Assembly: GCF_947241705.1 (NCBI RefSeq)
Contig: NC_079270.1
Coordinates: 372,001 to 436,000 of the forward strand
Source of the DNA: Saccharomyces mikatae IFO 1815
Lineage: Eukaryota; Ascomycota; Saccharomycetes; Saccharomycetales; Saccharomycetaceae
DNA: 64,000 bases
Reading direction: 5' to 3'
A program made the translations under genes and the position numbers. Below are positions 18,780-28,918 of this stretch, one piece after another. The notes below the pieces were generated by a model. It was not told the DNA's origin. It ran no database searches and saw only the letters and a program-made list of their open reading frames with translations. Each line of letters opens with the position of its first letter. Position 1 is the stretch's first letter.

Positions 18780-20549
18780 ATGTCATTGAATGCTGACGAA
18801 TACAAACAACAAGGTAACTCCGCATTTACCGCTAAGGATTACGATAAAGCCATTGAGCTTTTCACTAAGGCTATCGAAGTGTCCAAAACCCCAAACCACG
18901 TTTTATACTCCAACAGATCTGCCTGCTATGCTTCTTTGAAAAAATTTAGCGATGCTTTGAACGATGCTAAAGAATGTATCAATATTAATCCATCTTGGTC
19001 AAAGGGTTATAATAGACTTGGTGCCGCCCATTTAGGTTTAGGTGATCTAGATGAAGCTGAAAACAATTACAAGAAAGCCTTGGAATTGGATGCTAGCAAT
19101 AAAGCCGCCAAAGACGGATTGGATCAGGTTCATCGTACTCAACAGGCAAGACAAGCACAACCTGATTTAGGATTAACACAGTTGTTTGCTGATCCGAACC
19201 TAATTGAAAATTTGAAGAAAAACCCTAAAACTAGTGATATGATGAAAGATCCCCAATTAGTAGCCAAATTAATTGGATACAAGCAAAATCCACAAGCTAT
19301 TGGTCAAGATCTGTTTACCGATCCAAGATTAATGACTATCATGGCTACATTGATGGGTGTTGACTTAAACATGGATAACTTAAATCAATCAAACTCCATG
19401 CCTAAAGAACCAGAAACCAATAAAAGTGCTGAACAAAAGAAAGATTCTGAATCACAAAACAATCCTACCACAGAGAAAGAAGACTCTTCTAATACACCAC
19501 AACGTGAGGAGAATAAGGAATCCGACCCAATGGAAGTCGATGAGGACGATTCTAAAGCCGAAGCCGACAAAGAAAAGGCTGAAGGGAACAAGTTTTACAA
19601 AGCCCGTCAATTTGATGAGGCTATCGAGCACTACAATAAGGCATGGGAGTTGCACAGAGATATCACCTATTTGAACAACCGTGCCGCTGCTGAATATGAA
19701 AAGGGTGAATACAAAACTGCTATTGCAACCCTGAATGATGCTGTTGAGCAAGGTAGGGAAATGAGAGCCGATTACAAAGTAATTTCTAGATCATTTGCTC
19801 GTATTGGTAATGCTTATCATAAACTTGGTGATTTGAAAAAAACCATAGAGTACTATCAAAAATCATTGACTGAACATCGTACCGCTGACATTTTAACCAA
19901 ATTAAGGAATGCTGAGAAGGAATTGAAAAAAGCCGAGGCCGAGGCATACATCAATCCTGAAAAAGCAGAAGAGGCACGTCTTGAAGGTAAGGATTATTTC
20001 ACAAAGAGTGATTGGCCAAATGCTGTTAAGGCTTACACTGAAATGATCAAAAGAGCACCTGAAGATGCCAGAGGATATTCCAACAGGGCTGCCGCCCTAG
20101 CAAAGTTGATGTCTTTTCCCGAAGCTATCGCAGACTGTAATAAAGCTATTGAAAAAGATCCAAATTTTGTAAGAGCCTATATTAGAAAAGCAACCGCGCA
20201 GATCGCCGTCCAAGAATACGCTGCCGCCTTGGAAACACTGGATGCTGCTAGAACCAAGGATGCCGACGTGAATAATGGTGCTAGTTCCAGGGAAATTGAC
20301 CAGCTGTATTACAAGGCAAGTCAACAGAGATTTCAACCGGGTACTGGTAACGAAACGCCAGAAGAGACCTATCAACGGGCCATGAAGGATCCAGAAGTTG
20401 CTGCAATAATGCAAGATCCTGTCATGCAAAGTATTTTGCAGCAAGCTCAACAAAATCCTGCTGCTTTACAAGAACATATGAAAAATCCAGAAGTATTCAA
20501 AAAGATCCAAACCTTGATAGCTGCTGGTATAATCCGGACTGGTCGCTAA
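18780..20549 (+). CDS. STI1: Sti1 (Hop homologue), Hsp70-Hsp90 co-chaperone
   Basis: A cytosolic adaptor that passes client proteins from Hsp70 to Hsp90. The 589-residue length equals S. cerevisiae. Domains in order: TPR1 (about 1-115), DP1 with DPNLIENLKKNP and DPRLMTIM repeats (about 130-195), an acidic linker (about 200-258), TPR2A (about 262-380), TPR2B (about 395-515), and DP2 with MKDPEVAAIMQDPVM (about 530-589). Carboxylate-clamp Lys/Asn residues are visible, for example KEQGN-like EYKQQGNSAF and LYSNRSACY in TPR1. Regulation by Hsf1 is indicated by the upstream heat-shock element. It is convergent with CIN5. Confidence 0.98.
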   Translation: MSLNADEYKQQGNSAFTAKDYDKAIELFTKAIEVSKTPNHVLYSNRSACYASLKKFSDALNDAKECININPSWSKGYNRLGAAHLGLGDLDEAENNYKKALELDASNKAAKDGLDQVHRTQQARQAQPDLGLTQLFADPNLIENLKKNPKTSDMMKDPQLVAKLIGYKQNPQAIGQDLFTDPRLMTIMATLMGVDLNMDNLNQSNSMPKEPETNKSAEQKKDSESQNNPTTEKEDSSNTPQREENKESDPMEVDEDDSKAEADKEKAEGNKFYKARQFDEAIEHYNKAWELHRDITYLNNRAAAEYEKGEYKTAIATLNDAVEQGREMRADYKVISRSFARIGNAYHKLGDLKKTIEYYQKSLTEHRTADILTKLRNAEKELKKAEAEAYINPEKAEEARLEGKDYFTKSDWPNAVKAYTEMIKRAPEDARGYSNRAAALAKLMSFPEAIADCNKAIEKDPNFVRAYIRKATAQIAVQEYAAALETLDAARTKDADVNNGASSREIDQLYYKASQQRFQPGTGNETPEETYQRAMKDPEVAAIMQDPVMQSILQQAQQNPAALQEHMKNPEVFKKIQTLIAAGIIRTGR

Positions 20550-21291
20550 CACTAAAAATACACCATCAATTTTTTATTATCAGTTTTGTTTTTCTACCGC
20601 TCTTCATACATACGTATATATGTACATATAATGATCTTTCTTACTTTCCATAACTAAATTCAATTCAATAGATATGTAATTAAATTTGAAAAACCGGAAT
20701 TTGAAAGAAATGAATTCACCAAAGAAAGAAGAGAACATCCCGCCTCACCGTTTCGTCTTTCCTCCTCATCTTTCCTTCTATTCTCCGAATCAGCACTCTC
20801 AATATTTCTGGCCGGAACTCTCCCTACGAAAAAAAAAATTAATCACGTAATCATCTCCGCTCTGCCTTACGTCATCGCTGTTCGTTACATCATACAGCGG
20901 GAAAATGCGAAAAAAACCAAGTTGTTCACCAACATCCGCTAAGCAAAAAAAAGGGAAATAGACTTTTAAATTTACTTTAATGATATATATTTTTCCCGTT
21001 ATTATGTATTCTGTACGTAATTCTTACCCTCCCTACTCTCTTTTTTATGTGCCTGCCATAAAAAAAGGAGATGATGGAAATAAGAATAGTGAATAATTAC
21101 AATTTAAGCTTTGTTGATTACCTAATACTGAAGGCATGAGATTAGAACCCAAAAATCGTTTTCTGCTCTCACAAAATCTCGCCACTTTATGCATCATTTT
21201 TCTTTTGCGGAAGGAGGTTGCATCACCCCCTGAAGGGACGCTCACATCACATTTAGGAGTTGTTGGGATATTACTACTACCAATTATTTTC
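20550..21291. other. STI1-CIN5 convergent intergenic region
   Basis: A 742-bp 3'-3' gap. It contains bZIP-like sequences (ttacgtcatc near 20867 and cacgtaatca near 20844). A minus-strand 66-codon ORF lies at 21045-21245. That ORF lies just downstream of CIN5, matches no family I know, and is not called. No RNA gene recognised. Confidence 0.5.
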
Positions 21292-22179
21292 TTACTTTTT
21301 TAATTTCGATTTCAATGATTCAACCATTTTTTTCAATTCACTATTTTCTTCCACCAAACTATCAAACAATTTTGATTTTTCTTCGAGATTCTTAATGTAT
21401 TTTTCACGACGCTGCCTAAATGCCTTTTGTGCACTCCTATTTTGAGCGGCCCTCTTAGTATTTCTTAAAGGTTTGCCTGTTTTACCGATCAACAAGCCGT
21501 CATTGTTATATCTTTCGCCTTCATTAAAAACTTGTTCTGAAAGAGAAATAGAGTCTCGACGTCCCCCCTCAGAAAGGGAATTTGTGGTGACGCTGTTTTT
21601 TCTTGTGGTGGGGGTGCTATTTGAGGGAAAATATGAGGCTACGGGATGATTGGTAAATGTAGATGCAGTAGTGTAAGCAGGTTCGCATGGTATATGCGAT
21701 GCAGGAGTATATTGGTTAGAATTGAAATGGTAGTTTAAATGTGCATCTGGTAGTTGTGGTCTGAGCTGGTATGAGTTTAACTTTGGTAAAGATGGAGGAA
21801 TCAAATTATTCATTGCCACCGGCCTTGGGATGTGAGGGCCTACAGTATTTGGTACATCTTCACACAATACTCCTATATTCACCGAATTTCTTCTTGTAGA
21901 AAGATTTGTAACCGGGCTGTTTCTGCTTTCATAACCTGGCTCTTCAAGTGTTACAATCTTTGGAAGTTGAATTTGCGGCAGAGTAACGTTAGATGCAACT
22001 ACCGAAATCGCACGCAAATCAGCCTTGTTTTCATCTTTAATCAACACAGCAGGAGGACTTGGAATAAAAGAGTTGTCCATCATTTTTTTAGGCCTAGTGC
22101 TGTCTCTAGTCATTGGATGGGAGACTAAAACGGATTGGAAATTCAAAGGATGATTGTCCATTTTCATTTGCATTAACAT
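21292..22179 (-). CDS. CIN5: Cin5 (Yap4), YAP-family bZIP transcription factor
   Basis: A basic-leucine-zipper activator of the fungal AP-1/YAP family, involved in osmotic and salt tolerance and drug resistance. The 295-residue length equals S. cerevisiae. The bZIP occupies about residues 233-295: the basic region has RAAQNRSAQKAFRQRREKYI, the YAP-type QNRxAQxAFRxRR pattern, followed by a leucine zipper with LEEKSKLFDSLVEENSEL. The N-terminal two-thirds are Pro/Ser/Asn-rich. YAP6 is the duplication paralogue. The upstream region is long and carries two inverted copies of TGACGCAA, which could allow control by bZIP proteins, possibly including itself; that is inference. Confidence 0.96.
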   Translation of the reverse strand: MLMQMKMDNHPLNFQSVLVSHPMTRDSTRPKKMMDNSFIPSPPAVLIKDENKADLRAISVVASNVTLPQIQLPKIVTLEEPGYESRNSPVTNLSTRRNSVNIGVLCEDVPNTVGPHIPRPVAMNNLIPPSLPKLNSYQLRPQLPDAHLNYHFNSNQYTPASHIPCEPAYTTASTFTNHPVASYFPSNSTPTTRKNSVTTNSLSEGGRRDSISLSEQVFNEGERYNNDGLLIGKTGKPLRNTKRAAQNRSAQKAFRQRREKYIKNLEEKSKLFDSLVEENSELKKMVESLKSKLKK

Positions 22180-22364
22180 TCGAAGAATTTTTTTTTTGTT
22201 TTTTTTTCTTTCAAAGCCTTACTTCTACTCTATTTCTATGGAGATATTGATTGCTGAAGGAGACCTTAGTTAATAGTGCAGATTATCTAATGAATTATTT
22301 CTAAGCAAAGCGCGCGATAAAATATTATTCACCTTGTTCCTTTTTATATACTTCAATTTGGTAA

Positions 22365-22481
22365 TGATGCAGGAATTACATAGTTTCTCGACTGAGGAGG
22401 TAATCCTTATCAAATCACTCTCCCTGCAGCTGAAAGACTCCCATTTGCCTTTCTGCTTCTGGCTAATATCTCTTGCCTAGC
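22365..22481 (+). other. 38-codon ORF at about the place of YOR029W
   Basis: Opens with two ATGs (MMQELHSF...) and stops after 38 codons. S. cerevisiae has a questionable ORF, YOR029W, of about 111 codons at roughly this distance from CIN5. I cannot confirm that the two are the same frame. If they are, the frame is not kept here, which argues against a conserved gene. Coding status is doubtful. Confidence 0.2.
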
Positions 22482-22561
22482 ACTCCCTCTCCTCTACCCT
22501 CAGTCCATCCTCAGATTTGAATGGCAACAAAATTTTCTTTGCATGTCACCGTTGGAATCAG

Positions 22562-22634
22562 TGACGCAACTCCGGTTCCGATTTTTTCATCGCCGTGGAG
22601 TTTCCCGAGCGGAAATACCCTCTGCATTGCGTCA
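22562..22634. promoter_or_regulatory. Inverted pair of TGACGCAA octamers upstream of CIN5
   Basis: TGACGCAA at 22562-22569 and its exact reverse complement TTGCGTCA at 22627-22634, with starts 65 bp apart, about 385-455 bp upstream of the CIN5 ATG. The TGAC half-site is typical of bZIP proteins (Gcn4, Yap, CREB-like). Which protein binds is not readable. Confidence 0.4.
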
Positions 22635-24591
22635 GTACTTACCCATGTAAAGTTAATTTCCCTTTTTTTTGATTGGGCTGGAGCATTTGGTTGCATTACT
22701 AAGAAGTTAACGAACAATAGAATTAAAGCGGGTGCCTGGAGATTTAGGTCTTTCATTCAATGCTTTCTAAGAAGAACATTTAAAGTGTTTGTGGCTGTTT
22801 TTTACCCCTGCACGCTTTTTGTCAAGATGAGATCACTTTTTCATAGTTCTAAGAGTTGGCGCACGTCCCTTCTCGGATCCTTTTTTGACCCCTCTCTCCG
22901 TTTTCTAGTTTCACCGAGAGGAGTAAGTTTCCGAAGGGGCGTGGGGTAGCCATTTGGCAGGAGGTGAGCAACAATGATTCAATATGCAGCTGTGGTACCT
23001 TGGTGGATTTCAGGAAAAGTTAATCAAAAACTTTACCGTGCACTGCCTCTTGAGCTTTCATATGGCCAGGCTACCTTTCTCAATTTCCGATTGGCATTAT
23101 TACGTGCGCAAAAAGCGGCAGCATGCTAGCTTTATGATTGTCGCTGCAGGGACATCTTCCAGAATAATTAGGAAAACGATAAACCGGAAAAACTAACTAC
23201 AACCGTTATTATTCCTTTGCTCTTTTTGCAGTGTTACTCGAAAAAAGTCATGTTTGCACATCCGCGATTTTAATGGAAATAAAACGTAAAGATTGTGCCA
23301 ACAGACCAAAATTAGTACAGATGACCGTTTCATCTAAGTCCTCCGAGTGACATTACACTCTAGTGTTAACGATCTTTAACTTATTTCCTTGGGAAGGCAC
23401 AATTAAAGGTAATATCCAGTCCCTCTGCTCATGACTTACAAGGTAGATCTAACACTACTTTTCATTTTAGTTGTTATATTGTGTTTAGGGGTGAGCTTGA
23501 AACATACCCAATATAAATACATTTTGAGAAGCTCAATTCCGCAAGCCTTCATGTAGCGTTTCGAAGAGCGTTAGCGCTCAGCATTTTGGAAGGCACTACA
23601 ATTGAGCCCTATTTAGCAAATAAAATATTCAAAAAGTATGCTCCCCTTTCTGTAAAGTTCTGTAAAGGGTTGGTTTCTTGAAAATCGGAACAGAAACAAT
23701 GACTGTAAGCTCTGTTCCATCCACCATACCAAATAATGAAAGGATGTATGGGTGCGACGTATAGAGTAGTACACTGCAATCGAGTCTGAACACGCTTAAG
23801 GAAGGATCCAAGAAAAACCAATACATGATAATGATATACTGGAAGGCCTTGAAATGATATGAAATGATAAAAAATCACCATAAATTTTTTATTTGATCTC
23901 AAAAGAACAAAAAGAAGATAATAGGGTAATCAAAATTCAAGATTCGGTTAAAAAGGAAAGCTTGAGATCTCTTGCACACTCTCAAATGAACGTAGAGTAT
24001 AGTTTATCATCTTTTTTCTTGTTGAACAAACAATGGTATTTGATTAGGCGGTATGTCCGCGAGCTTCTCTTTAGAGTGTCTTCAAGTTTGAGAGTTGCTA
24101 GGTTTATCCAAAAACATAATCAAATTCCCATTTATTATGAATTACCTCTTTTTCAATGTTAGCTCTTTGGCTTACGGTATTAGTAGGATTTTATGTAAAG
24201 CTTTGGTTTTTCATGCAATAGATGTCCTAAAAGAAGAAGAAGAAGAAGAAGAGAACGTAATATTTGTGTCCAATAATATATATAATTATGTAACGATGAA
24301 TGTGACAGAGACATCATGGTTTGATAACTGAAAGTTTGGCTGGACGGAGAAATTACACATAAGGACTAAGAAAAATATATTTCTTTTGTTATTTCGGGAT
24401 GATGTGGAATCGAGATTTTTTCACATAGGCGAGAAAAATGACTGGAAGATGTGCCAAAACATAGCTCCTATCACTCTTTAAAACGATTGAATTCACAAAT
24501 AATAGCTCAGATAAAAAACTTCAAATAAAAACTTATCGATATTGCACTCATACAGCACTTTTTGTTGCAAACGTCTTAACGTGCAGTGTCA

Positions 24592-26451
24592 ATGAACATA
24601 AGATTCTATTTTTACTATCTCCTCATTTTAATTTGCAATGTAGGGCTGATAGATGCTTATGAAAAAGAAGCAAGAGAAAGGATTCGACCACCTGATTTGA
24701 TGCCTGCTCCACCGAGACATAAAGGTGACGATGAAAGGCAGCCACATTACGATCATTGGCCGTATTCTTATGGAAAAAACATTGATAATAGTCCGGCGTA
24801 CAACCTCACTGATTTGATAGAAAGCAGAATAATGCGCAAGTTCGGAAACGCTTGCAGGATAAACGTCTTAACAAGTGGATCGATCTCTCTAGCCAGCAAT
24901 TCACCACATTCACCTGTTTATAATTATACTTTAAGTTATCCATCTTTTTTGATCCGCTGTGGTAATGACAGTACAAGTCCCAATTTCTCCCATATTCTAA
25001 AGAACCTTGCTTATGATATGAGAAACAAATTAAGCATTAAGGATGACAGTAACAAGTACGTAGGAAAAGACCCATTTCCTCTAGGGATGATAATGATTAC
25101 TTTTGCTTCCGGATGTATATGTGTGGCAACATGGATGCTTTTTTTGATTGTTTTATTACTTCCATCTGATAATCATAATAGAAGGAAAAAACTTGTGCAT
25201 ATTTACGTACTTTTTTCGGCGATTACAAGAACGGTATTCCTTAACGAAACTATTGCCGTTATATTTGATAGTCAGTATCACGATGACTACCAGGATGCTA
25301 GTCAATTTGAAACCTCCATTGTGGAAACTTCTCCGTATAAAATATGTGATTTAGTTTCAAATATATTGAGTAATATAAACTGGATTTATATTGTTCATTA
25401 CTTACAGTCTAATTATGGAAAGCAGACTTGGAATTGGATTCCATTCAAAATGAAAAAGGGAAGTCATCTTATAATTATCGTGGGTTGCTTCCTTTCACTG
25501 GTTGAAAATGTCTTACTTGGAAGTCTTCTTTGGAGAAAGGATTTTATTATCCTAAGGATACTTCACAAGGCGATCGAACTACTGGCATACACAATTTTTA
25601 TCTCCATTATCTGTTACTTCACCTGGCATAATTTTGCTTACATTCTTCTACCGAAAACTGCTGAAACTAGTGGGGATAGTAAGTATAAGACCAAACTGAG
25701 AATTCTTTGGGAGAACTATCACGAAACAATACCATTATTGGGATATAATCTTTTGATATTTATCTTATTCTATTTTACAACAATTTTTTTCGCCACCTTC
25801 ACTCTGCATATTAAAGGATGGACTTTTAGTTTTGTTTTCTTTTTGAGAGTTTTGATAACAGTGAATGTTTGGGGTTTAATTGGTGTATTGGAAAAGAGGG
25901 AACTACATATAAGCAAAAAAACTGTACTTGGAAGAAAGATTAACAACAGAGACAAGTTCTTTGCCAATCCAGCGATAAATTATTACGAAGACGATCTAGG
26001 CAAGCACGTAAGCTCCACGTTAAATCAGGAGCTAAATCCTACTATAAGTAATACTAATTCACATGGCTCGTCAAGTATAGTGATTTCTCCTTCGCCTATT
26101 TGGAAATCTCCGATTGAAAGAGTAAGAGATAGGAGAAGAAGACGTAAGATAATGAAAACTGAGAATAAACTCGGACAAAGCTCCAGTTTTGGAGTTAAAT
26201 CGATTACCAAATCTAGTACTAAAGCAGCTCTATATAAATATCGACAGCTACTAAGGAAGCCTATGCGAAAAGCTAACTCGTATGAAAGAAGACCCCAGAT
26301 TGGGTCAAATAAAAAAAGCTTGACTGTTAGGGCAGGAATCGATAGTCATTCTAGAGGTTCCAGTTACCCAGCGACAGACTTCAGTGACAGTGAAAGTGTG
26401 GAGACTGAACTTCGAACCAACCACATTTATAATTACGAAAGCAGTGATTAA
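24592..26451 (+). CDS. DFG16: Dfg16, seven-transmembrane pH sensor of the Rim101 pathway
   Basis: A plasma-membrane PalH-type protein that, with Rim21 and Rim9, starts the Rim101 alkaline-response pathway and also affects invasive growth. The ATG at 24592 gives 619 residues, the S. cerevisiae length; an earlier in-frame GTG is ignored. A signal sequence is clear (residues 1-22, a hydrophobic run ending LIDAYE), followed by an extracellular part with N-glycosylation sequons (NLT, NYT, NDS). Seven hydrophobic segments lie between about residues 165 and 435 (for example MIMITFASGCICVATWMLF and LIIIVGCFLSLVENVLLGSL). The cytoplasmic tail is long and basic. Confidence 0.95.
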   Translation: MNIRFYFYYLLILICNVGLIDAYEKEARERIRPPDLMPAPPRHKGDDERQPHYDHWPYSYGKNIDNSPAYNLTDLIESRIMRKFGNACRINVLTSGSISLASNSPHSPVYNYTLSYPSFLIRCGNDSTSPNFSHILKNLAYDMRNKLSIKDDSNKYVGKDPFPLGMIMITFASGCICVATWMLFLIVLLLPSDNHNRRKKLVHIYVLFSAITRTVFLNETIAVIFDSQYHDDYQDASQFETSIVETSPYKICDLVSNILSNINWIYIVHYLQSNYGKQTWNWIPFKMKKGSHLIIIVGCFLSLVENVLLGSLLWRKDFIILRILHKAIELLAYTIFISIICYFTWHNFAYILLPKTAETSGDSKYKTKLRILWENYHETIPLLGYNLLIFILFYFTTIFFATFTLHIKGWTFSFVFFLRVLITVNVWGLIGVLEKRELHISKKTVLGRKINNRDKFFANPAINYYEDDLGKHVSSTLNQELNPTISNTNSHGSSSIVISPSPIWKSPIERVRDRRRRRKIMKTENKLGQSSSFGVKSITKSSTKAALYKYRQLLRKPMRKANSYERRPQIGSNKKSLTVRAGIDSHSRGSSYPATDFSDSESVETELRTNHIYNYESSD

Positions 26452-27013
26452 GGCAGGTCCTTATGGATGGAGAAACATAAGCACAGAAAAGTACAGCAAC
26501 TTTTCGCTATCGTAGTTATTCTATAGTTTTTATTTTCTCGTTTGTAATAATACAAGAAATTAAACCACGCCAACGTCATGAGTATAAAATTAAATTCTAC
26601 AACATCTCTTCTACACACGTATTGGTGTTTTCACACTGGCTAGTTTGTGTATCAGCCATGCAGAAGGTTCCTCCTCTATTTCTTTTTCGAACGTCGAAAC
26701 CCTTACATAGAGCTTCGCAAAAGATTATAACCATACATCAAATGATATCATAACTGGTTTTAATCTTTTCTTTTTGATGAATCCCCTACTTCGTGACGGT
26801 GCCAAAAAGAATAGAACAATAAATTCGATTGTTTCCTTAGTGCCTGCGTAGAAGTCCTTTTTCCCCTGTGAAAGAAAAAAGGGTCAGGGATTTAAGGGAG
26901 TTCCGACGTAATCTAGAAAGATATATAAAAAGGACAGTCTCTCTACGCTTAACAACAGTCAAAACTCCTAATTTACTTAGTATTGTATCAATACATATTA
27001 CTACTCAATAGAG
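26452..27013. promoter_or_regulatory. DFG16 3' region and CRS5 promoter
   Basis: Two CCCCT stress elements (26783-26787 and 26873-26877) and a TATA box TATATAAA at 26922-26929, about 85 bp before the CRS5 ATG. I searched for the Ace1 copper element (HTHNNGCTGD) on both strands and found no full match, although S. cerevisiae CRS5 is reported to be copper-responsive. Confidence 0.6.
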
Positions 27014-27223
27014 ATGGCCGTAAAAAAGTGTGCCTGTGAAAGCGAATGTTGCAAAGACTTCTGTCAGTGCGGAACCACCTGCGTCCCAAACTGCTCCGGC
27101 GGTGAAAAGTGTAAATGTGGCCGTAACACTGAAAACACCCAGTGTAAGAGTTGTAGTGAAAACTGCAAGTGCGGAACCACATGTACTTGTGAAAAGAGTA
27201 AATGTACCTGTGAGAAATGTTAG
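27014..27223 (+). CDS. CRS5: Crs5, copper- and zinc-binding metallothionein
   Basis: A small cytosolic metallothionein that buffers copper and zinc, secondary to Cup1. It has 69 residues with 19 cysteines in CxC, CC and CxxxC spacings (C6, C8, C12, C13, C17, C19 and so on to C69), the same length and Cys count as S. cerevisiae. Two similar blocks, CKDFCQCGTTC and CSENCKCGTTC, suggest internal duplication. All cysteines seem kept while about 19 non-Cys positions differ from the S. cerevisiae sequence I remember, making this the fastest-diverging gene here. Two stress elements and a TATA box precede it. Convergent with HMS1. Confidence 0.96.
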   Translation: MAVKKCACESECCKDFCQCGTTCVPNCSGGEKCKCGRNTENTQCKSCSENCKCGTTCTCEKSKCTCEKC

Positions 27224-27577
27224 CTTACCTTTACGCTTTATCTAGATAAGTACATATTATTTTACTTTTAATTAATCATTTAATTAACTGTATATATAAA
27301 AAAAAAAGATTCTCATTTTCTCCGGATCTTTTTTTCCAGCATACCGCTATTGAGGTAATAGTCGGTGGGAACAATAACATTGAAATCACAACGCATATGC
27401 CTAGAGCATCCTCCACAGGTTGCCTAAAACTCAAAGGAGAGAAGAAAACAAAATTCTCAATGCAGAATTAAAATTACAATTTTACGCATACACACAAGTA
27501 CAAGTACAAATATTTGTATTTAGTATTTCTTTTTCGTTTCGTCGTTATTCGCGTATTAGAACATTCATTGTCCAAAA
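27224..27577. other. CRS5-HMS1 convergent intergenic region
   Basis: AT-rich 3'-3' gap of 354 bp with poly-A and poly-T runs (for example 27299-27308). Nothing else seen. Confidence 0.5.
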
Positions 27578-28918
27578 TTAAAAGCCTCCGGTGTTCTCAA
27601 AATCCATATTATGTGAGTGGTTAGTGCTGGCCATAAGACCGTTTTGATGTGGAGTATTATATTGGATATTATGCAATGGTTGTTGTTGTTGCTGCTGTTG
27701 TTGTTGCTGTTGTTGACGGTTGCTGCCTTCCCTTTGTACTTGTTCACTACTACTGTTGTTACTTAAAGGTTTAGAGGGCTCTGCAAGCTGAACAAATGAG
27801 TCCCGCGTATCATTTGAAAAGTGCTGATTAGCCAAACTTAGCTGTAAGCATTTTCTCTCTAAATGACAAATGTATTCAATAGATTTTGTTAAAATTGACG
27901 CTTTATTAAGCTTTGTAGCTGGTTCTAGACCATCTAAATCTACTAAGTCTCTAGATGTAATGGGAAGATCATTACACTTTTTATATGCTACTCGTAGTGT
28001 TGGAACAGTTCTCCTTAGTTGCTCAATTTTATCATTAATATTAGAACGGTATTTTTTCTCAATTATATTGTGGGAAACCCTACCAGTTCTCACCCTGGTT
28101 ATTCTTTTCGGTGTTACGTGAAAATGTTTCCGTACGGGTGAAGTTTTTAACTTGAAGCTTAAATTGTCACCATTTGTTCTATTGCTATCACTATGATCAG
28201 TGTTACTATCGTCAATATTTTCCAAATTCAAAGAGGACTTAATCTCGTCAGCAGTAACTAAGCCAGATTCTGTCCTTGATAAAGGAAGCAGATTTTCAAA
28301 GCCAGAGAGCTGTTCTTTTTTGACAATCGAAGCTGCTGAAAGAAGATTTGGATTTTGCTCAGATTTCAACGCAGTCTGCCTTACATTGTCAATATTCTCA
28401 TTATCATCGTTACTGAAGACTTCCATGTTGTCTATGTAATCTTCACTATCAATTGTGTTGCCATTATCCGTTGTCATTGTGGTACTACCCGTTGTCGTTG
28501 TAGGTATAGAAGTCAATGCATCCGTGTAATAGTTGTTTTCAATAACTGAAGCATGACTTGAGTTATTAGCAAATGACGAGTCATTGTACTGGTCAGCTCC
28601 AGAATATGCGTTGTCCTTATATATAGGAGGCATAGGAGGTTGGAGACGAACGGGGCCTTGAAATGGAGCATAATAGGCCTGTGCAGAAGATCCCTGAGAA
28701 CCCAAATCGTTGGCATTGTAATTTGGCGGCAGTGCATTATAATTGTTACTTTGGAACATTAGATACATTTGGTTTGTCGTTACGTTTACATTCTGTTCTT
28801 CACTGCCATCCTGGGCACTTCTACAGTCGAAAACTTTAATGGCGACTTTATTACCCAAGTCGTTCATTACAGAACTGGTATCCGAAGAGCCAGAAAAAGG
28901 CTTTTGAAAATTTGGCAT
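27578..28918 (-). CDS. HMS1: Hms1, bHLH transcription factor
   Basis: A basic helix-loop-helix protein similar to the SREBP type, linked to pseudohyphal growth. The first in-frame ATG on the minus strand is at 28918, giving 446 residues (434 in S. cerevisiae); a TTG two codons earlier is not used. The bHLH lies at about residues 275-355: RVSHNIIEKKYRSNINDKI is the basic region with His, Glu and Arg contact positions, then EQLRRTVPTLR, a long loop, and ATKLNKASILTKSIEYICHLE as helix 2. A tyrosine (EKKYR) after EKK is the SREBP-type feature. A polyglutamine run of about 13 lies at about residues 401-413. The upstream region is 1.4 kb long. Confidence 0.94.
   Translation of the reverse strand: MPNFQKPFSGSSDTSSVMNDLGNKVAIKVFDCRSAQDGSEEQNVNVTTNQMYLMFQSNNYNALPPNYNANDLGSQGSSAQAYYAPFQGPVRLQPPMPPIYKDNAYSGADQYNDSSFANNSSHASVIENNYYTDALTSIPTTTTGSTTMTTDNGNTIDSEDYIDNMEVFSNDDNENIDNVRQTALKSEQNPNLLSAASIVKKEQLSGFENLLPLSRTESGLVTADEIKSSLNLENIDDSNTDHSDSNRTNGDNLSFKLKTSPVRKHFHVTPKRITRVRTGRVSHNIIEKKYRSNINDKIEQLRRTVPTLRVAYKKCNDLPITSRDLVDLDGLEPATKLNKASILTKSIEYICHLERKCLQLSLANQHFSNDTRDSFVQLAEPSKPLSNNSSSEQVQREGSNRQQQQQQQQQQQQPLHNIQYNTPHQNGLMASTNHSHNMDFENTGGF

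Larger units (their letters stand above)
22180..24591. other. CIN5-DFG16 divergent intergenic region, 2.4 kb
   Basis: The largest gap of the window, and similarly long in S. cerevisiae. Near CIN5: an A/T tract, a 38-codon ORF at 22365-22481, and two inverted TGACGCAA octamers. Around 22890-22945 there are CCCCT and AGGGG stress cores. Further right the sequence is AT-rich, with a (GAA)n microsatellite at about 24231-24252. ORFs at 22521-22949 (142 codons) and 23609-23902 (minus) have no recognisable domain. No LTR termini or tRNA were recognised. Confidence 0.6.

Noticed and set aside
22521-22949. 142-codon ORF in the CIN5-DFG16 gap
   Set aside because: No recognisable domain, runs through the inverted octamers, and Phe/Ser/Arg-rich composition typical of chance frames.
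22180-24591. Possible solo LTR in the longest gap
   Set aside because: No delta, sigma or tau terminus, no flanking 5-bp duplication and no adjacent tRNA could be recognised by eye.
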